A stretch of 64,000 nucleotides of DNA from CAXKXX01 sp964059975 (GTDB lineage: Bacteria; Pseudomonadota; Gammaproteobacteria; Enterobacterales; Enterobacteriaceae). The stretch spans positions 122,611 to 186,610 of the forward strand of contig CAXKXX010000003.1 in the NCBI GenBank assembly GCA_964059975.1. Reading direction: 5' to 3'. The translations under genes were made by a program, and so were the position numbers. This document shows positions 39,541 to 49,670 of this stretch, piece by piece; position 1 is the stretch's first letter; the number at the start of each line of letters is the position of its first letter. Below the pieces are notes generated by a model. The model had not been told where the DNA came from, did no database searches, and saw only the letters and a program-made list of their open reading frames with translations.

Positions 39541-41031
39541 TTAAAGATGTGTGCGCAAGCTTAGTACTATATTTTTATCGTCGCCAGACAATTTTGCACG
39601 CTGCTCGCGTGACAGATTCTCGCGTTTTAAACGTAATAACTTGGCTTGATAGCGCGCTTTAGCTGCAGCATTACGTGCGGCTTCGTGAGCAATAGCTTTA
39701 ATCTCGTCTTTTTCTTTTCGGTAGTACTCTACTAGAGGAATACTGCTGGGGCATACGAATGCACAAGCTCCGCATTCGATGCAGTCAGACAAATTATGAT
39801 TTCGAGCTTTTTCGTGCTCTTTTCCTCGGCTGAACCAGTATAACTGTTGCGGTAAAAGGCTTACAGGACAAACCTCCGCACATAACCCGCACCGGATGCA
39901 AGCCTCCTCTTCTGGACGAGGCGGAATTTCGTTGAGCGAGGGAGCCAGAACGCAGTTGCTGATTTTAACAATAGGTATATTAAGCTGAGGAAGACTAAAT
40001 CCCATTAATGGCCCCCCCATTAGCACCATTGGTTGTACTGTTGAATGAAAGCCCGCAGTATTTAATAAGTGTTGCACCGGAGTACCTATGCGCACCCATA
40101 CATTGCCCGGTTTACTAAGCGAGCCGCCAGTGAGTGTAACTACACGTTCAATCAGTGGCTCACCATTGATTATCGCCCGTTTAATGGCGAACGCTGTGCC
40201 AACGTTTTGCATCAATAGACCAATGGAGTCGGAGTGCTTACCGTGCGGAACCTCTTTTCCAGTAAGAATTTTAATTAACTGCTTAGCGCCCCCAGATGGA
40301 TACTTAGACGGGATAACCTTTAAAATTATACCTGATTGGTCATATAGTGCTTGATTTAGCGCCGTAATAGCCTCTGGTTTATTATCTTCAATCCCGATCA
40401 AGGTGACTTGTGGTTGTAATAAATGTCGCAAGATCTGCACACCTTGAATAACTTGGTCGGCGTGCTCCTGTATTAAACGATCGTCAGCGGTGATATAAGG
40501 TTCGCATTCCGCGGCATTAAGTATCAATGTTGCTATTCTTTGTATGCCGCCCTGTAATTTCCTAGCCGTAGGAAACCCAGATCCGCTCAGGCCAGAGATA
40601 CCGGACTCATGAATCCTCTGAATCAGTTTAGAGGCTGAAATCTGTCGATAATCTAGTACAGGATTGAGGTTGCACCATCGGTCTTCACCGTCAGCCTCCA
40701 TGAATACACATAACTCTTCTGTCGGTCCAGATACCCCGACAGCATTGTGAGTTTTAATAGCAGTGATAGTACCAGAGGTCGGAGCATGAATGGGAAGCAT
40801 CGGCGCTTGACCGAAAGTTAGGGGTTGACCTTTCATCACTCGATCACCAGGACTGATACACAACTCGCCTTCTATTCCCACATGCTGATGTAGTGGGATG
40901 ATAAACATCTTTGGCAGAGGAGCTATGCGCAGTGGTACTCTATTAGACTGCGTCTTCATTTCCCGAGGATGAATGCCGCCTTTAAAATTCCACATTTGGT
41001 CTTTTTTGCACCAATCAAATAGTTTTAGCAT
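39541..41031 (-). CDS. rsxC: Rsx/Rnf electron-transfer subunit RsxC, without C-terminal repeats
   Basis: RsxC is the peripheral subunit that takes electrons into the complex; it binds NADH-type substrates, FMN and two [4Fe-4S] clusters. The N-terminal barrel-like block (FKGGIHPREMKTQS), the flavin/nucleotide region (GLSGSGFPTARKLQGG, ILNAAECEPYITADDRLIQE) and both ferredoxin motifs (ACIRCGLCAEVCP and DCIECGACAFVCPS) are intact. The protein stops at 496 residues, against about 740 in E. coli, so the long Ala/Lys/Glu-rich repeat tail is absent. The catalytic part is complete, so it is probably functional. It overlaps rsxB by seven bases. Confidence 0.94.
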   Translation of the reverse strand: MLKLFDWCKKDQMWNFKGGIHPREMKTQSNRVPLRIAPLPKMFIIPLHQHVGIEGELCISPGDRVMKGQPLTFGQAPMLPIHAPTSGTITAIKTHNAVGVSGPTEELCVFMEADGEDRWCNLNPVLDYRQISASKLIQRIHESGISGLSGSGFPTARKLQGGIQRIATLILNAAECEPYITADDRLIQEHADQVIQGVQILRHLLQPQVTLIGIEDNKPEAITALNQALYDQSGIILKVIPSKYPSGGAKQLIKILTGKEVPHGKHSDSIGLLMQNVGTAFAIKRAIINGEPLIERVVTLTGGSLSKPGNVWVRIGTPVQHLLNTAGFHSTVQPMVLMGGPLMGFSLPQLNIPIVKISNCVLAPSLNEIPPRPEEEACIRCGLCAEVCPVSLLPQQLYWFSRGKEHEKARNHNLSDCIECGACAFVCPSSIPLVEYYRKEKDEIKAIAHEAARNAAAKARYQAKLLRLKRENLSREQRAKLSGDDKNIVLSLRTHL

Positions 41032-41597
41032 TTGTGTTCCATATGAATCACCCGAACCGGGATAAGCTTAGCGCTCTCCTTCCAATTAGTAGAAGCATGA
41101 GCAACTGGTCTCATTTCAATACAGTCCGTTGGGCAGGGAGCAACGCATAGACTGCATCCGGTGCAAATCCCTGGAATCACCGTATGCATGGTACGAGTGG
41201 CCCCTACAATGGCATCTACTGGGCAGATCCGAGTGCACTTAGTACAGCCGATACAGTTAGATTCATCGATATAAGCAATTCTTTGTACTGGATCGGCGAC
41301 AATTCCAGCACCGAGAGGCTGCGGATCTATGTTGAGCAATTCAGCTAGTTTCAGCATTATCTTCTCTCCGCCAGGAACACATTTATTAATCATTTCACCG
41401 TTAACTACCGCCTTAGCATAGGGGCGGCAACCGAGGTATCCACACTGACCACATTGACTTTGTGGTAGAATATCATCGATCCGGCTAGACATTGAATCTT
41501 CTGCTACTTTAAAGCGCAGTGCAGCGTAGCCTAAAGCGAGTCCGGATAATAATCCAAGTGCACTCAGTACTCCGATAGGAACCCACAGTGTATCCAC
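41025..41597 (-). CDS. rsxB: Rsx/Rnf electron-transfer subunit RsxB
   Basis: RsxB is the ferredoxin-like subunit with an N-terminal membrane helix. Cysteine groups for an ASKHA-type cluster (QCGQCGYLGCRPYAKAV) and two [4Fe-4S] clusters (NCIGCTKCTRICPVDAI and GICTGCSLCVAPCPTDC) are all present. The 190-residue protein starts at a GTG whose G is shared with the rsxA stop (TAGTG), and it overlaps rsxC at the other end, so rsxA-B-C are tightly coupled. Confidence 0.96.
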   Translation of the reverse strand: MDTLWVPIGVLSALGLLSGLALGYAALRFKVAEDSMSSRIDDILPQSQCGQCGYLGCRPYAKAVVNGEMINKCVPGGEKIMLKLAELLNIDPQPLGAGIVADPVQRIAYIDESNCIGCTKCTRICPVDAIVGATRTMHTVIPGICTGCSLCVAPCPTDCIEMRPVAHASTNWKESAKLIPVRVIHMEHKC

Positions 41598-42178
41598 TAG
41601 CTTTTTACCAGACCAGTAAAACCCATAAAAGCCAATGACATCAATCCGGCAGTGATCATGGCTATCGCAGATCCACGGAATGGTGCTGGTATATCAGCAG
41701 CGGCTAAACGTTCTCGAATAGCAGCGAATAAAACCATAACTAGAGAAAATCCAGAAGCAGCGCTAAATCCATACACAGCAGACTGTAAGAAATTGTAGCC
41801 TAAATTAACGTTAAGTAGCGCTACACCAAGGACCGCACAATTAGTGGTGATAAGAGGAAGGAAGATCCCTAGAAGGGAATACAGTTCTTGGCTGGTTTTA
41901 TGCACTACTATCTCTGTAAATTGTACGACTACTGCGATCACTAGAATGAATGATAGCGTGCGTAAATATGCTAATTCTAGGGGAATTAGAATAAAGGTAT
42001 TAATCAGCCAGGCGCTAATAGATGCCAGCGTCATAACAAAGGTCGTGGCTAGCCCCATTCCGATGGCACTTTCTAGATTTTTAGATACACCGAGGAAGGG
42101 GCATAGCCCAAGAAACTTGACTAAGACAAAATTATTCACTAGTACGGTACCGATAAATAGAAGTAGGTATTCGGTCAT
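41597..42178 (-). CDS. rsxA: Rsx/Rnf electron-transfer subunit RsxA
   Basis: RsxA is a six-helix inner-membrane subunit, first gene of the rsx operon. The 193-residue protein is nearly collinear with E. coli RsxA, including VNNFVLVKFLGLCPFLGVS, GLATTFVMTLASI and the cluster-ligating Cys in LITTNCAVLGVALLN. The ATG at 42178 gives the E. coli length. In E. coli the complex keeps SoxR reduced; in other bacteria Rnf couples ferredoxin and NAD to ion transport. Which applies here cannot be told from this window. Confidence 0.96.
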   Translation of the reverse strand: MTEYLLLFIGTVLVNNFVLVKFLGLCPFLGVSKNLESAIGMGLATTFVMTLASISAWLINTFILIPLELAYLRTLSFILVIAVVVQFTEIVVHKTSQELYSLLGIFLPLITTNCAVLGVALLNVNLGYNFLQSAVYGFSAASGFSLVMVLFAAIRERLAAADIPAPFRGSAIAMITAGLMSLAFMGFTGLVKS

Positions 42179-42562
42179 CAAGATGCCTAAAAAAAGAAAA
42201 TGTACTTATTGTTAATAATCTCTGACGTAACAAGAACCCATTATTATAAATTTATAGCGATTTTAGCTTTTTTATAATTAAAAGGTAAATGATACTACGC
42301 TATCGGACTTCTTGAAAATCAATAAAATATACTATGAGAAAAGTGCAATCTTACAGTATTAGTAAGTAACGTATCGTTGTTACTTATTTTATTCACTGAA
42401 TTTTTAATCGGATGCGCTATATATTTAGTGCTAATAATATCAAGCCCAATGATTGAATGCATTAAATATAGAGCAGCCCGTTCTTAACCATGATGAGCAA
42501 TAAGAATTGAGGCTTATCAAGATAAATAGTTTTACAACCTTTTATGTAAGGAAATCTACTTT
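42179..42562. other. Divergent spacer between rsxA and yfeH
   Basis: This 384-bp AT-rich gap should hold promoters for both the rsx operon and yfeH, which diverge. I could not pick a promoter with consensus spacing on either strand. A ribosome-binding site AAGGAAA precedes yfeH. Confidence 0.5.
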
Positions 42563-43561
42563 ATGTCTTGGTTGCAGCGTCTACGTGTTGATAAATTTTT
42601 TCTGGTTTTAATTTTTATTGTCACTGTCGCCTCCCTATTCCCCTGCGAGGGAATAGGGAAAGTCTTTTTTAAGAATTTGATTGGTGTAACTATTGGATTA
42701 ATTTTTTTTGTCCACGGTACTAAGCTATCACGAGCTGCGGTTATTTCTGGAATGAGGCATTGGAAGCTCCACTTAGTGGTACTGTTCAGCACCTTCGCGT
42801 TATTCCCCTTGTTAGGATTATTAATGCATCTGATAGTACCGGACGTAATTGCACCAATAGTTTACTTTGGTCTTCTCTATTTATGTCTATTGCCAGGGAC
42901 AGTTCAGTCATCTATCGCTTTTACATCGACAGCATACGGCAATGTAGCAGCAGCGATTTGCAGTGCATCGATGTCTGGTATTCTCGGCGTATTTTTATCA
43001 CCACTTTTAGTTGAAGCTTTACTCCATGCTCAAAGTCGCACTACTGATGTATGGCCGGCAATCATCCTAATTATGTTACAATTAATTCTTCCCTTTCTTA
43101 TTGGTCAGTCCATGCGTCCACTGATCGGAAAATGGATTGATCGCCATCACAGGTTTATTCGAATTACCGACAGATTATCGATATTACTAGTAGTATATAG
43201 TGCTTTTAGTACAGCAATAGAGGAAGATCTCTTGCATAAACTTGATGGCTGGTCGCTCCTAAATATTCTGATTATATCTCTGCTTCTTATGGGGGCAGTC
43301 TTGATCATTAACACCTACGTTGCACGCTGGCTCGGATTTAGCACCTCCGACGAAATTACTATCGTATTCTGCGGTTCTAAAAAGAGCTTGGCGGTAGGCA
43401 TTCCAATGGCTAACGTGCTTTTCCCATCTAATACCGTCGGAATCATGGTGTTACCTCTGATTATTTTTCATCAGGTACAGTTGATAATATGCGCTCTTCT
43501 AGCCCAGCGTTATTTGGATAAAGTTTCTAAACGGCACGTCCTAATAGCGCTAAAAAAATAA
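42563..43561 (+). CDS. yfeH: Bile-acid:sodium symporter family protein YfeH
   Basis: This polytopic inner-membrane protein belongs to the bile acid:sodium symporter (BASS/SBF-like) family and closely resembles E. coli YfeH, which has the same 332-residue length. Conserved blocks are FFVHGTKLSRAAVISG, LLPGTVQSSIAFTSTAYGN, ADEITIVFCGSKKSLA-like DEITIVFCGSKKSLAVG, and GIPMANVLFP. About ten hydrophobic segments are visible. The substrate of YfeH is not established. The gene stands alone between decayed regions, and its full length suggests selection has kept it. Confidence 0.9.
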   Translation: MSWLQRLRVDKFFLVLIFIVTVASLFPCEGIGKVFFKNLIGVTIGLIFFVHGTKLSRAAVISGMRHWKLHLVVLFSTFALFPLLGLLMHLIVPDVIAPIVYFGLLYLCLLPGTVQSSIAFTSTAYGNVAAAICSASMSGILGVFLSPLLVEALLHAQSRTTDVWPAIILIMLQLILPFLIGQSMRPLIGKWIDRHHRFIRITDRLSILLVVYSAFSTAIEEDLLHKLDGWSLLNILIISLLLMGAVLIINTYVARWLGFSTSDEITIVFCGSKKSLAVGIPMANVLFPSNTVGIMVLPLIIFHQVQLIICALLAQRYLDKVSKRHVLIALKK

Positions 43562-44969
43562 AAAATGAGCGATTAGCCCATGTATGATTTTAAAAATCAT
43601 TTCAGTGATAAATAACAATCAGTCTATTAGAGCAAAATCCATGCGATTGCCATCCTCGCACCATCGCAGCTATTTGAATTATATCTTCGAGCATATGAAT
43701 TTTAGATTACTTTTAAGATGTTTAAGTGCGATACCTGATTAAGATAGCGCTTGGGGCCTTCTTCTACTCTATCGGAATTCTTAGGATAGCGCGCAGGCGT
43801 TCTTATTAAAGCTGGATAGCATAAGAGGGGGATGGATTAGCCTGATGGCACCTTATGAATTTTTAATCTCGTTGGGTCTCCAATATTGATAACTAATACT
43901 TTGATAGCTAATATGTAAGTTTTTTATTGCATAGAAGATAAGATGTAATACAGTATATCGTAATAGAAGTTAGCAATGGTACTGCTAACTTCTTCAGAGA
44001 TTTTTATAGCACGAGCCGACTAGTATTCATACGATTCAATATCTAATTTATATCTTTATCTAATCAGTTTCGTTTCACTCTGAAACATTTATATGATTTC
44101 TGTACACTGCTCCTTGGCTCCTTAAATAAGTACCCCCTTTTTGTCAATTAAGATTGAGCTCATTTTTCGTAAAGATTAGGAGTTCTTTGGTGATAACTAA
44201 AGATACTTAGCACTTATATCACTTAAATAAATGCTCTAATTAATATAACTTAGAGTAGAACTCATCTGGACATATGCTAACAGTTAAATATAATAAAGCT
44301 ATGCGCCAATAAGATTGGCACCATACGTAGATTGGAAAGACTAGAATTTTCTAGAGCTAATTTTAAACTACTAATTAAGAACTATAGAGTCACTCTTAAA
44401 GATAGCTCGGTTTATTTCTAAAAAAAGAAATTAGGCCAGTTAATTCTGATCTTCTAAGTATTTAGAAACGATCTCTGAGAGAGGCTCTAGTTCCTAATAA
44501 TTAAAATCCGAAAAGTATCGTAGTCTCAATATTCTTATTAATTTTACTGAGGCTCATAAAGCAATAAATCTATTTAGATTCTTACATTAGGTAAAGAGAG
44601 AGCAACTCTTTCATTACGCAATAGCACCCCTTGATAAAAAGAATTAAGGGCATCTTTCTTTCTATTAAGCAATGCATTAATTTTTTAAGGATTACAATGG
44701 TGAGCATCAAGTTATTGGGTCAATTTCTCTATATGATTCTAAAAGAAATGAATAAAATCAGAAAAGTGTTTACTAAGTTTTAGCATTACTTTTAATAATA
44801 TTAAAAGTACTATTCCCTAATACTAGTATCTTCATGGGGACAGATTTCCTTACTAAAAAATCCGTGCATGCATGCGATCTGATTATAAAAGAATAGTAAA
44901 TAAGGTAGAGTGTCAACGTGTGCTCTATGCACACGAAAAATTGCTTACTACTTATTTTTTAAAAACTGA
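43562..44969. other. 1.4-kb gene-free spacer between yfeH and mrcB
   Basis: No recognisable gene. A perfect 7-bp hairpin (CGTGTGC, loop TCTAT, GCACACG; 44917-44935) lies 35 bp beyond the mrcB stop; it is GC-rich, but the T-run is on its upstream side with respect to mrcB transcription, so it is not a normal terminator. An AT palindrome follows yfeH near 43583. Confidence 0.55.
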
Positions 44970-47306
44970 TTAATTAAATATCTCCCTAATCCAGACAGGA
45001 AAGACGTGATTTTCTTTACTCTCGCGCTTAGCTTGCTCCTCTTTTAATTGAATGGCTATTTGTTCTGACTGACACAGCGCCCTTGGATTTTCAGTCCAGA
45101 CCGGTATCGTGCGCCACTTTCCGTCTCCACTACATATAAAGTTTCCTGACACATTAATTTCCATTTCATTAATGCCTTCGGGTGGTCTTAAAATTAATGG
45201 AAACGGTGTTTGATTGTCTAAATAACGGCTATATAGGGTCAGCGCGCCGTTAGCACCTGTCAATTTAGTCAGTCCGTTATTATCGCGCCCTATCCACGCG
45301 ATTGCTACTTCTTTTCCATCGATACCAACAAACCAGCTGTCGCGTAAGTCATTAGTAGTACCAGTTTTAGCAGCTAGGTTAAAATTAGAGAACTTCGCCG
45401 ATAGGGCATGAGAAGTACCGTAAATGACACCCTGCTGCATAGCGTATAACGTCAAGTAAGCGGCCTGGGCCGGAACCATGCGTTCTGATTGAGGAAAGCT
45501 CTGGTACAGTACGGTTCCTTCCTCAGAGATAATAGATCGTATCACAGATAGTACTGCTCGTTTGCCCCCGCTAGCAATAGTCTGATATTCTTGCGCTACT
45601 TCCATAGGCGTGAGTCCTATTGCTCCAAGAAATATGGAGGGTACTGGATTGATTTCGGTAATAGGAATGCCTAATCGTTGTAATGTAGCAGTAATTTGTG
45701 GTAACCCCACCGATAAACCAAGGTTGACCGTTGGTACATTCAGTGAATTAGCTAGCGCATCAATAAGCATCACCTGACCGCGAAATTTACGGTCGTTATT
45801 ATTTGGTATCCAAACAGTACCATTCGGTTGTTTTAGCGATAATGGGGTATCTGCTAACCAACTATTGAGTCGGTACTTATCCGGTTCGGAAAGTGCGGCT
45901 AAGTACATAGGCGGTTTTGCCAGAGAACCGATAAGACGACGCGCCTGAACGGCGCGATTAAATCCAGCAAACTGAGGATTAGAACCTCCCACCATCGCAC
46001 GTACTTCACCGCTGAAACGATCGACGATTACCATCGCCGCCTCTAGATCCTCGATGTGGTGTACTGCGCGCAATGGCAGGATTCCATCTCCGACTGCTTT
46101 TTCCGCCGCTTCTTGTGAAATAGGATCTAAGGTAGTGAAGATTTTTACACCAGATAAGTTATTACCTTTATTTCCGATCTTAGTCTGCAGCTCCTGACGT
46201 ACCATATGCATAAATGCAGGCTGAGGTGTGATTACGCCGCCTTTTGGCTGTACGCCTAATGGTCGCGCACTTAGAATATTATATAGTCTAGTATCAATAA
46301 TACCTTGATTTTGCAAAAGTTTAAGCACTAAGTTACGACGTTCTAGTGCCAGATCTTCATGCCTCCAAGGACTATAAAACGATGCCCCCTTAACCATACC
46401 CACTAATAGTGCTTGTTGATCGAGACTTAATTCATCTACAGGACGACCAAAATAGTACAGACTAGCTAGCGGAAAGCCGTGAATCTGATCGCTACCACTC
46501 TGACCGAGGTATACTTCATTTAGATACAGCTCGAGAATACGATCTTTGCTATAACGGTAATCCATTAATAATGCCATGTAGGCCTCATTAGCTTTGCGCC
46601 ACAGAGAACGTTCGTTGCTAAGAAATAGATTTTTTACCAGTTGCTGAGTTAGTGTGCTTCCGCCTTGTACCGCATGGCCAACGGTGAGGTTAACTAGAAT
46701 AGCACGTATAATAGAGTAAAAATTGATACCATCATGCTCATAGAAATTGCGATCTTCAGTGGCGATCAGCGTATCCAGAAGCAAATTAGGAAATTCGGTT
46801 CGGGGCAGGAATAGGCGCTGCTCACCGTTTGGTGCCTGAAACATAGTAATTAGGCGTGGATCAAGGCGGAAAAATCCAAATCTGCGCTGATTTTCTGCAT
46901 TTTCAATCTTCATTAGACGACTGTTTTGGAAACTAATAAGGGCACGTATCTGTCCTTCCTTACCATCAGGAAAATTAAAAGGACGCCTTAGAAGGTCAAT
47001 GCTATTAGTCTGAACGGTAAATTCTCCGGGTCGGATAATGTGTTTAACTTGACGATACTGTATCCCTTCTAGAATATGAATTATCTCGTTTTTACTATAT
47101 GACATTCCGGGCTCTAAGTTAATCATGCGGCTATAGACTGCCGCCGGAAGTTGCCAAACCTTTCCGTCGATACGACTGCGGATCTGATAATCTAGATAAA
47201 TGCCATAGACTGCTAGCAGCACGGAAATAATTAGGATTAACTTTATCGTCATACTACACCATAAACATTTTTTATTTGATGGTATTTCTCTTACCTTGCC
47301 TAGCAT
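44970..47306 (-). CDS. mrcB: Bifunctional penicillin-binding protein 1b
   Basis: PBP1b polymerises and cross-links peptidoglycan. The cytoplasmic tail is short, with one membrane helix at about residues 20-38. The UB2H region follows. The glycosyltransferase domain has catalytic Glu184 in ATEDRNFYEHDG and QGGSTLTQQLVKNLFL. The transpeptidase domain has Ser461-X-X-Lys464 (GSLAKP), Ser521-Leu-Asn and Lys646-Thr-Gly-Thr. Numbering is offset by 49 from E. coli, so the 778-residue protein lacks about 49 N-terminal residues of the long form, resembling the short E. coli isoform. All catalytic residues are intact. It stands alone between decayed regions. Confidence 0.96.
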   Translation of the reverse strand: MLGKVREIPSNKKCLWCSMTIKLILIISVLLAVYGIYLDYQIRSRIDGKVWQLPAAVYSRMINLEPGMSYSKNEIIHILEGIQYRQVKHIIRPGEFTVQTNSIDLLRRPFNFPDGKEGQIRALISFQNSRLMKIENAENQRRFGFFRLDPRLITMFQAPNGEQRLFLPRTEFPNLLLDTLIATEDRNFYEHDGINFYSIIRAILVNLTVGHAVQGGSTLTQQLVKNLFLSNERSLWRKANEAYMALLMDYRYSKDRILELYLNEVYLGQSGSDQIHGFPLASLYYFGRPVDELSLDQQALLVGMVKGASFYSPWRHEDLALERRNLVLKLLQNQGIIDTRLYNILSARPLGVQPKGGVITPQPAFMHMVRQELQTKIGNKGNNLSGVKIFTTLDPISQEAAEKAVGDGILPLRAVHHIEDLEAAMVIVDRFSGEVRAMVGGSNPQFAGFNRAVQARRLIGSLAKPPMYLAALSEPDKYRLNSWLADTPLSLKQPNGTVWIPNNNDRKFRGQVMLIDALANSLNVPTVNLGLSVGLPQITATLQRLGIPITEINPVPSIFLGAIGLTPMEVAQEYQTIASGGKRAVLSVIRSIISEEGTVLYQSFPQSERMVPAQAAYLTLYAMQQGVIYGTSHALSAKFSNFNLAAKTGTTNDLRDSWFVGIDGKEVAIAWIGRDNNGLTKLTGANGALTLYSRYLDNQTPFPLILRPPEGINEMEINVSGNFICSGDGKWRTIPVWTENPRALCQSEQIAIQLKEEQAKRESKENHVFPVWIREIFN

Positions 47307-48599
47307 AGATTCCTCTTAGTACTTATCTCGATCATCATCGTATAGATTTTAGTCATAGTAACTCTTCTAGAGAGGGGGAAGATTTTCATAATAGGTTGCG
47401 TTTGATTTATTTTTTTTATACTCGAAAGATTCCTGATTATTCCCGACCATAATCGTTATTCTACAAGTTTAGCGGGCTGCTTTTAATCCAGTGCCTAATC
47501 TAATTTTTTAATCAGTGTTCTAAACACAATAAATACCTAAAGTCTATACCCTATAATTATTGTTCGGTGATTTTCTTAAAGTAGCGCCACTTAGATCATG
47601 CAATTATGTACGAAATGGGATTATAACAATCTCATTTCCTATCACTAATCTGACTTTAAATAGTCTCACTCGATCTATTTTATACTTTTTAAAAGAGAGA
47701 TATTTTATCATCACGTGCCTAAATCGATGATTTAATATCAGAGGTAGGATGTGGTATTCACCCATATATTTTTATAAAGATTATAAAACGACAGGGGGTT
47801 TTACTAATATAATTAATTAGAGCAGTTAAATATCAGAGATGCTAATTTCATCGAATCGTTAACGACTAACATATGATCTAAATTCATACAGCCACTCCAT
47901 AAAAATATTCAACGTCTCCTTACGAAATTATTGTTTAGTAAAAATCTTAAGCCACTTTAACGTGTGTATTGAATTAATATTCAACACCTTGAGTAAATTT
48001 AATAAACAAGTCATATTTTTATCTAAAAATTTTTTACTTTTTTAGTATTTTAAGCTCTCAATTCTTAATGATTATTTAAATATAGGAGATAAGTATTCAT
48101 AGCTGTATGTAAGATTGATAAATAAGTAAAAAATTATAAGAAAATATAAATAAGTAACGAGTATAATTCAGGATTTAAAATCATAGCATGTAGCTTTTGT
48201 TATATATTAAGAATAACAGCTAACCTTTTGTTAGACCTTAAACTAATTTTATAAAATACATTCATGGTTAAATAAAACGATAAGAATCGGCCAATATTTT
48301 TTCTATAGTAGTTTATTGACTAATTTTATTTTTCGGATATAAAATCCTATCGGTAATAGAAAATTTTTTTATTGCAGAATACTCTATTTCTTATTTATTG
48401 TTAATACTAAATACGTATTATTAATATCATCGTATAAAATATGTCAATGACAGTAGATACATAGTATCAAAAAATCATTTTAAATAAATTTTATTATTAT
48501 TTCTTTTAAACTATATTAACGAATCTGTAGAGGGAGTATCAATATTGCCACTATTCATAAGGAAATCATTCAAGTTCCCGTCATGATTTTTTCCCGAAT
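47307..48599. other. 1.3-kb gene-free spacer between mrcB and ydiK
   Basis: Very AT-rich, without any recognisable gene, RNA or repeat. The ydiK 3' end sits in an inverted repeat (CCGAAT/ATTCGG around the stop, 48593-48610), which is followed by A rather than T in the direction of transcription. Confidence 0.55.
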
Positions 48600-49670
48600 C
48601 TAGCAATTCGGGGTCGGACTAGATGTGTCATCCATCCACGCAGTAAATAAACGATAGGATACGGCTAAGACTACCGGTCCGATAAATAACCCGATCAAAC
48701 CAAAAGCTAGGAGGCCACCGACTACACCCATAAAAATTAGTAATGTCGGTAAATCTGACTCCATTCGGATCAACATCGGGCGCAGCACGTTATCCAGTGT
48801 AGCAACCACACAACTCCATATTATAAGTACCATAGCCCATGTAGTATTTCCGCTCCAATAAAACCAAATAATAGATGGAATGAGAATCGGAAGCGGTCCC
48901 AGTTGCGCGACACAGCAGATAAAGATTAATACTGTCAACCAAGTGGTTGCAGCTATACCACTTAGTGCCAATCCAATGCCTGCTAACACTGTCTGAACTA
49001 ATGCTGTGACTACCACACTAAGCGCCACTGCACGAATTGCTTGACCTCCTAATAAAACTAGTGCGCTACCGCGCTCAGAGAATAAACGTACTGAAAAACG
49101 GCGAATTCCTAGCGCTATTTGTTCACCACGCGCATAAAGTATCGCACTAAATAATAGCATTAGCGTACAGTGCACTAACAAGCGTCCAACATTTGCCACC
49201 TGTGCAACAAGCCAAGTAGCAGTTTGTCCAAAATATGGTTGTATTTTTGCAAGAATCGCAGCCCCGTTAGCATTGATTAAGACATGGTAGCTATTATAGA
49301 TATTATCACCTAACATCGGTAAAGATCGTAACCACACAGGATCAGGAATATGTAGTTTACCGAGAGCGCCGGCCCACGTGATAATGAGACTGCTATTGTC
49401 TACTAAACTCTCGATCATTAAAGAAATAGGAAGCATAAACAGCAATACAAGTAGTAATGTCATAACTATTACTGCCAGTGAGCGTTTTCCTAGGAGGAAA
49501 CTTTCTAATCTGATTAGAAATGGCCATGTTGCGATTACAACCATACCGGCCCAGCTTAATCCGAGAATAAACGGTTGAAGAATCCAAAAACTAGCTATAA
49601 TTATTATAGAAATAAAAATCATAATAAAAATTATTTTTGGTAAATCGTATTGGCGTTGCAGTTGTGACAT
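48600..49670 (-). CDS. ydiK: AI-2E-family transporter YdiK
   Basis: This polytopic inner-membrane protein of the AI-2E/PerM family matches E. coli YdiK along its length. Blocks include FWILQPFILGLSWAGMVVIA, RSLAVIVMTLLLVLLF, MLLFSAILYARGEQIALGIR, VTALVQTVLAGIGLALSG, QLGPLPILIPSIIWFYW and GLLAFGLIGLFIGPVVLAVS. The ATG at 49670 has AGAGAG about seven bases upstream and gives 356 residues (E. coli 370, longer at the C-terminus); an in-frame start at 49718 is less likely. Its transport substrate is unknown. It is isolated in decayed DNA. Confidence 0.91.
   Translation of the reverse strand: MSQLQRQYDLPKIIFIMIFISIIIIASFWILQPFILGLSWAGMVVIATWPFLIRLESFLLGKRSLAVIVMTLLLVLLFMLPISLMIESLVDNSSLIITWAGALGKLHIPDPVWLRSLPMLGDNIYNSYHVLINANGAAILAKIQPYFGQTATWLVAQVANVGRLLVHCTLMLLFSAILYARGEQIALGIRRFSVRLFSERGSALVLLGGQAIRAVALSVVVTALVQTVLAGIGLALSGIAATTWLTVLIFICCVAQLGPLPILIPSIIWFYWSGNTTWAMVLIIWSCVVATLDNVLRPMLIRMESDLPTLLIFMGVVGGLLAFGLIGLFIGPVVLAVSYRLFTAWMDDTSSPTPNC

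Noticed and set aside
44917..44935. GC-rich hairpin beyond mrcB as a terminator
   Set aside because: In the direction of mrcB transcription the T-run precedes the stem and no T-tract follows it.
48593..48610. Inverted repeat around the ydiK stop as a terminator
   Set aside because: The stem contains the stop codon and is followed by A residues, not T, in the direction of ydiK.
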